A stretch of 18,412 nt of DNA from Roseiarcus sp035656495 (GTDB taxonomy: Bacteria > Pseudomonadota > Alphaproteobacteria > Rhizobiales > Beijerinckiaceae), in NCBI GenBank assembly GCA_035656495.1, contig DASRSL010000012.1:1-18412 (forward strand), in the 5' to 3' direction. Of the stretch, positions 15,221 to 18,412 are shown in pieces; position 1 is the first letter of the stretch, and each line of letters starts with the position of its first letter. Both the position numbers and the translations under genes were made by a program. Under the pieces are notes generated by a model that worked only from the letters and a program-made list of their open reading frames with translations, ran no database searches and was not told where the DNA came from.

Positions 15221-16060
15221 TCAGCTTGCCTTCTTCCGCGCTCTCGCCGGCGGCGCCGCTTTGGCCCGCGGCGGCGGCTTTCCGGTCATCGCTGCGCTTT
15301 CCCGCAGCGCAGCCAGGAGGTCGCGCGGGGCAGTGCGCTTCGGTCGCTTCGGCGGCTCGACCCTGCGGCCCTCGATCTTGGCTTTGACGAGTTCGGCGAG
15401 CGCCGCCTCGTAGCGGTCCTGCACGCTTGCAGGATCGAATTCGCCTTGCTTCGTCCTGATGATGTGCTCGGCGAGCTCCAGCATCTCGCCTTTGATCTCA
15501 AGCTTCGGCACCTCGCCGAACACCTCTTTGGCCGAGCGGACCTCGTAGTCGAAGTTGAGCGAGATTGCGGCGAGGCCCGCGCCGAGAGGCCGGATCATGA
15601 GGGTGCGCACGCGCCGAAACAGCACCGCTCGGGCGATCGCGGCCGTGTTGGAGGCGCGCAGTCCGTCACGGATCAATCCGAACGCCTCGTCGGCGCTCCG
15701 GTCGGAGGGCGCGAGGAAATAAGGTCGATCGAAGTAGGCGTCGTCGATCTCATCGCGGGTGATGAAGGCCGACACGGTCAGGCGCTTGTCGCTCTCGGGA
15801 ACCGCAGCGGCGATTTCCTCCGGCTCCAGGACGACGTATTCGTCCTTGCCGACCTCATAGCCCTTGACCTGATCATCGCTCTCGACCGGCTCGCCCGTCC
15901 CGACGTCGACATACTGTCGGCTCACACGGTTTCCACTCGATCGGCTGACGGTGTGCAGCACGATGCGCTCGGATGACGAGACCCCGGCGTACAGCCCCAC
16001 GGGGCATGTCAATTCGGCAATTGTCAGAAAGCCCTTCCAGCTCGCTCTCGGCGCAGCCAT
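15221..16060 (-). CDS. ku: Ku DNA end-binding protein (NHEJ)
   Basis: This 279-residue protein is the bacterial Ku homodimer subunit that threads onto double-strand ends and recruits LigD. It shows the Ku N-terminus RASWKGFLTIAELTCPVGLYAG, VKGYEVGKDEYVVLEPEEI at about 65-85, YFDRPYFLAPS, and LEIKGEMLELAEHII with a following DRYEAAL helix. The C-terminal tail (from about 235) is basic and Pro/Ala-rich and ends in ARARKKAS, as in many bacterial Ku proteins that use the tail for DNA or LigD contacts. ATG at 16060 is chosen over one five codons upstream because MAAPRASWKG is the usual start and a GAAGG site lies six bases before it. It is first in the ku-ligD operon, with the EcfG-like promoter at 16099-16123. 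Confidence 0.95.
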   Translation of the reverse strand: MAAPRASWKGFLTIAELTCPVGLYAGVSSSERIVLHTVSRSSGNRVSRQYVDVGTGEPVESDDQVKGYEVGKDEYVVLEPEEIAAAVPESDKRLTVSAFITRDEIDDAYFDRPYFLAPSDRSADEAFGLIRDGLRASNTAAIARAVLFRRVRTLMIRPLGAGLAAISLNFDYEVRSAKEVFGEVPKLEIKGEMLELAEHIIRTKQGEFDPASVQDRYEAALAELVKAKIEGRRVEPPKRPKRTAPRDLLAALRESAAMTGKPPPRAKAAPPARARKKAS

Positions 16061-16098
16061 CGACCTTCGCCTCACGCTCGAAGCCTGGACCCGATCGC

Positions 16099-16123
16099 AA
16101 CGCCGGGGCCAAACGATTGTTCC
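16099..16123 (-). promoter_or_regulatory. Candidate EcfG (general stress sigma factor) promoter of ku-ligD
   Basis: On the minus strand GGAAC (16123-16119) and CGTT (16102-16099) are separated by 16 bases, matching the GGAAC-N16/17-CGTT promoter known for alphaproteobacterial EcfG/RpoE2 sigma factors. The predicted start of transcription would be about 30 bases before the ku ATG, a sensible leader. The match to both core elements is exact, but a nine-base site can occur by chance. Confidence 0.6.
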
Positions 16124-16240
16124 GCAACGTCACATCAAAGCTAGAATTGGCGTCTAACGGTCATTTTTGCTCCAAAATCAGCAAACGTCAAAATTGGCTA
16201 ATCTTCGCTCGGCGCCTGACAGCAGGGCGAAAACCATGCA

Positions 16241-17365
16241 ATGTCGGTCTTTCAACCCTTTGGCCTACGCACGAATATGTCGGACGTGAACCGCTTCTCC
16301 CCCCGTCGCGAGCCTTCGGCAGACGATTCGCCGCCGGTCGACGCGTCCTTCGCGCATGGAGCCCGCATGCGAAAAAAGGCTCAAAGCGAACACGACCGCG
16401 CGGCGTGGCACTACGCAGCGATCATCGAATCCTCCGACGACGCGATCCTCTCGATGGATCTCGGCGGCGCGATCCATACCTGGAATGCGGGCGCCGAGCG
16501 GCTCTTCGGCTTTACCGCTGAGGAAGCGGTCGGCGGGTCAGTGACGATCATCATTCCCCCCGACCGCTTAGGGGAAAAGCTGGCGCTGCTCGACAAGATC
16601 CGCCGCGGCGAGCGCATCCGGCAGTTTGAGACTGTGCGTCGTCGCAAGGACGGAAGCCTTGTCGACATTTCCCTCACCATCTCGCCGATCCGCGATTCGC
16701 AGGGTCGAATCGTCGGCGCATCGAAGATCGCGAGGGATATTTCCGAGTTGAAGAAGACCCGCGAGAGGCAGCAATTGCTTCTGCGGGAGATGAACCATCG
16801 GGTGAAGAATCTGTTCGCGGTCACCGGGAGCATCATCGGGCTCAGCGCCCGCTCGGCCAAATCCACACAGGAGCTCGCAGAGTCCGCCCGAGAGCGCCTC
16901 GCGGCGCTTGCGCAGGCCCATGCGCTGACCTTTTCGCATGGCGAGCCATCGTCGCAACCGACCACGCTCCAGGCGCTTATCGGCGCGATTGTCGCGCCGT
17001 TCGACGAACCCGAGGCGCCGCGTATCGCGGTTTCGGGCGTGGATGTCCCCGTCTCAGGCGGCGCCGTCGCCAGCCTGGCGCTGCTCCTGCACGAGTTCGC
17101 GACCAACGCCGCCAAATACGGCGCCCTGTCCTCGGCCGAGGGAACCATCGCGATCAATTGCGTCGAGGAAGGCGAAAACATCGCCGTCACCTGGGTCGAA
17201 CGCGGCGGGCCGCCTGTCGTTCAACCGACCAGCGTCGAAGGCTTCGGCGGCGTGCTGTCGCGGATCGCGGTCATGAGTCAGCTCGGCGGCGAGATCGCGC
17301 GCGACTGGAAGCCGGAGGGGCTCGAAATCCGCCTTGCCGCGCCGCGCGCCCGTCTGGCCGGCTGA
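16241..17365 (+). CDS. PAS-domain HWE-family sensor histidine kinase
   Basis: This 374-residue protein has no signal peptide or membrane segment, so it should sense a cytoplasmic signal. Residues about 55-170 are a PAS domain (IIESSDDAILSMDLGG, WNAGAERLFGFTAEEAVG, then the PAC part GRIVGASKIARDISELK). The HWE phosphoacceptor helix is LLREMNHRVKNLFAV with His186. The ATPase domain has the N box LHEFATNAAKYGAL (283-296) and the family Trp-x-Glu in TWVERGGPP (Trp318, Glu320); the glycine box GFGGVLS is slightly degenerate. ATG at 16241 is used; its ribosome site is weak (AGGGCG about 14 bases away), and ATG at 16277 or 16367 is possible because the PAS domain begins later. No response regulator is next to it. 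HWE/HisKA2 kinases often feed the PhyR-EcfG stress pathway, which fits the neighbouring site at ku, but that link is inference. Confidence 0.9.
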   Translation: MSVFQPFGLRTNMSDVNRFSPRREPSADDSPPVDASFAHGARMRKKAQSEHDRAAWHYAAIIESSDDAILSMDLGGAIHTWNAGAERLFGFTAEEAVGGSVTIIIPPDRLGEKLALLDKIRRGERIRQFETVRRRKDGSLVDISLTISPIRDSQGRIVGASKIARDISELKKTRERQQLLLREMNHRVKNLFAVTGSIIGLSARSAKSTQELAESARERLAALAQAHALTFSHGEPSSQPTTLQALIGAIVAPFDEPEAPRIAVSGVDVPVSGGAVASLALLLHEFATNAAKYGALSSAEGTIAINCVEEGENIAVTWVERGGPPVVQPTSVEGFGGVLSRIAVMSQLGGEIARDWKPEGLEIRLAAPRARLAG

Positions 17366-17387
17366 CTTCCCGATCAAACTCTCCCGC

Positions 17388-17413
17388 GCCCGCGTTGTGC
17401 AAAACCCGCGGGC
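17388..17413 (+). terminator. Possible weak terminator hairpin after the kinase gene
   Basis: GCCCGCG (17388-17394) pairs with CGCGGGC (17407-17413) around a 12-base loop, 23 bases after the kinase stop. There is no T run behind it, so it would not be a classic intrinsic terminator. Confidence 0.3.
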
Positions 17414-17676
17414 CAGAGAGCGGGCTGCCAGCGTCTCAAGGGCGCGCGCCCATTTGGAATGAACGGCGACGAAGCCCCCGGGCCGGTGATTTGTCCGGCG
17501 AGAGCGCCGCCTCGCTAGAACAGGTCCCGATCGGCTGGAACCGCCACCGATCGTTGGAGCCATATCGCTCGCCATGACGGACAGGCGCCGCTCGCGGCGA
17601 CCCGCTCTTCATGTGCGCCTTCCCGCAGGCGCGCCCACGGACTTGAATCCCTGCGCCAACGGCGGATCCGTCCATT
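17414..17676. other. Gap after the kinase gene, no gene seen
   Basis: Together with the hairpin and the array beside it, this makes a 450-base stretch without a supported gene. A plus-strand frame from ATG 17574 would give 69 residues but has no ribosome site and reads through the decamer array. Confidence 0.5.
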
Positions 17677-17780
17677 CTTCGGAAAGGCTTTCCGAAGTTT
17701 TCCGAAAATTTCCGTCGGGCCTTCCGAAGCTTTCCAAAAATTTCAGTTTCTTTCCTATTCTTTCCGAAAATTCCACAAGG
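17677..17780. repeat. Helically phased ten-base repeat array (TTTCCGAAAA-like)
   Basis: A perfect ten-base inverted repeat, CTTCGGAAAG and CTTTCCGAAG around one G, occupies 17677-17697. From it runs a series of units starting at 17689, 17699, 17709, 17721, 17731, 17741, 17751 and 17761, with a degenerate one at 17771: TTTCCGAAGT, TTTCCGAAAA, TTTCCGTCGG plus two bases, CTTCCGAAGC, TTTCCAAAAA, TTTCAGTTTC, TTTCCTATTC, TTTCCGAAAA, TTCCACAAGG. The period is ten bases with a single twelve-base step, about one helical turn, so equivalent bases face the same side of the helix. The tract is far more AT-rich than its surroundings. Its role is unknown. Confidence 0.75.
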
Positions 17781-17971
17781 TAACCTAGATTTGTCAAAGG
17801 CTTACGGATGAAAGCAGCGGCTGAACGCCCGAAAATGCGTACGTGACGCCGGGCGGGCGCAGTCCAGGGCCGATAATCGACATCTCAAGTCGGTCTTCCT
17901 TCGAGCGCAAACGCTCGAGGCTTCGATCAAGCAATTTCCGCGCCGGATCGGGGCGGGTTCGAGGGGAGCGG

Positions 17972-18412
17972 ACAGGCGCCGACGTCTCGCCCGGCCTCAT
18001 CAGCCGGGTCACCGACGCGGTTCTCGACGAAGTGCGGGAATGGCAGAACCGGCCGCTCGATCCGGTCTATCCGGTCGTGTTTTTCGACGCGCTGCGAGTC
18101 AAGATTCGTGACGAGGGTCTGGTCAAGAACAAGGCCGTCTACGTCGCGCTCGCCCTCAATCCGGACGGCGAGAAGGATGTCCTCGGGCTTTGGATCGAGC
18201 AGAGCGAGGGGGCCAAGTTCTGGCTCAAGGTGATGAACGAGCTCAAGGCGCGCGGCGTCAACGACATCCTGATTGCGGTCGTCGACGGGCTCAAGGGCTT
18301 CCCCGAGGCGATCACCTCAGTGTTTCCGGACGCCGTGGTGCAGACCTGCATCGTGCACCTGATCCGCAACAGCCTGGCGTTTGTTTCCTGGAAGGACCGC
18401 AAGGCGATCCTA
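17972..18412 (+). pseudogene. IS256-family (mutator-type) transposase, 5'-truncated, continues beyond the window
   Basis: From residue TGADVSPGLISRV onward the frame is a clear IS256-family transposase core: VVFFDALRVKIRDEG with the first catalytic Asp, AVYVALALNPDGEKDVLGLW, EGAKFWLKVMNELKARGV, VDGLKGFPEAI with the second Asp, and CIVHLIRNSL near the edge. The third catalytic residue (Glu) would lie beyond the window. Family members have about 130 more residues before this point. The frame here stays open back to 17825, but that stretch shows no transposase similarity, and no partner piece is visible in the other frames. It therefore looks like a decayed or deleted copy rather than an active element; whether the 3' half is intact cannot be seen. 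Confidence 0.85.

Noticed and set aside
17677..17780. The decamer array as a CRISPR
   Set aside because: The units are ten bases, contiguous and degenerate, with no spacers of 30 or so bases and no cas genes nearby.
17574..17797. Short frames on both strands (69 and 62 residues) across the decamer array
   Set aside because: Both strands read open only because the TTTCCGAAAA repeats lack stops; neither has a ribosome site, and the repeated Ser-Glu/Phe-Arg-Lys pattern simply reflects the DNA repeat.
17794..18012. A 72-residue minus-strand frame at the transposase junction
   Set aside because: It runs antisense into the conserved transposase core and shows no start signal.

Overview
The window is GC-rich, tightly packed DNA that looks like a Hyphomicrobiales/Rhizobiales-type alphaproteobacterium. 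The grounds are the codon bias, a PE-LIG-POL LigD paired with Ku, an HWE-family histidine kinase, and a promoter-like site that fits the alphaproteobacterial general-stress sigma factor EcfG. I cannot name the genus. It appears to be chromosomal, made of ordinary catabolic, repair and signalling genes with several decayed mobile or repetitive pieces in the gaps.

Left third (223-5499, all minus strand): the phenylacetyl-CoA ring epoxidase operon paaABCDE, read from a good sigma70-type promoter at 4185-4212. A PaaX-family repressor gene lies upstream on the same strand, and a 52-codon secreted-peptide gene lies upstream of that. Palindromic repeats sit inside the operon between paaD and paaE and between paaC and paaB. 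Bases 1-222, downstream of paaE, show no gene.

Middle (5955-10161, plus strand): an alpha/beta-hydrolase gene, then a compact acoABC operon. This encodes the E1-alpha, E1-beta and lipoyl-E2 of an acetoin dehydrogenase, which splits acetoin into acetyl-CoA and acetaldehyde. No E3 gene and no acoR or acoX lies in the window. Both this system and the Paa system feed small carbon compounds to acetyl-CoA.

10162-12248: a structured non-coding stretch resembling domain I of a group II intron with no intron-encoded protein, then a periplasmic PQQ-type beta-propeller protein related to polyvinyl-alcohol dehydrogenases. That gene appears to have lost one base in a run of G near its 3' end.

Right third: a repeat element at 12371-12625 that shares its flanks with a second copy at 4263-4349. 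Then come ligD and ku (minus strand, bacterial non-homologous end joining), with a candidate EcfG promoter in front of ku. A PAS-HWE histidine kinase gene reads away from ku. The last kilobase has no intact gene: it holds a helically phased array of ten-base repeats and a 5'-truncated IS256-family transposase that runs off the window.

I see no convincing wholly new defence or metabolic system. The least explained signals are the phased decamer array, the two-copy repeat element, the intron-like remnant and the stress-promoter logic at ku-ligD.
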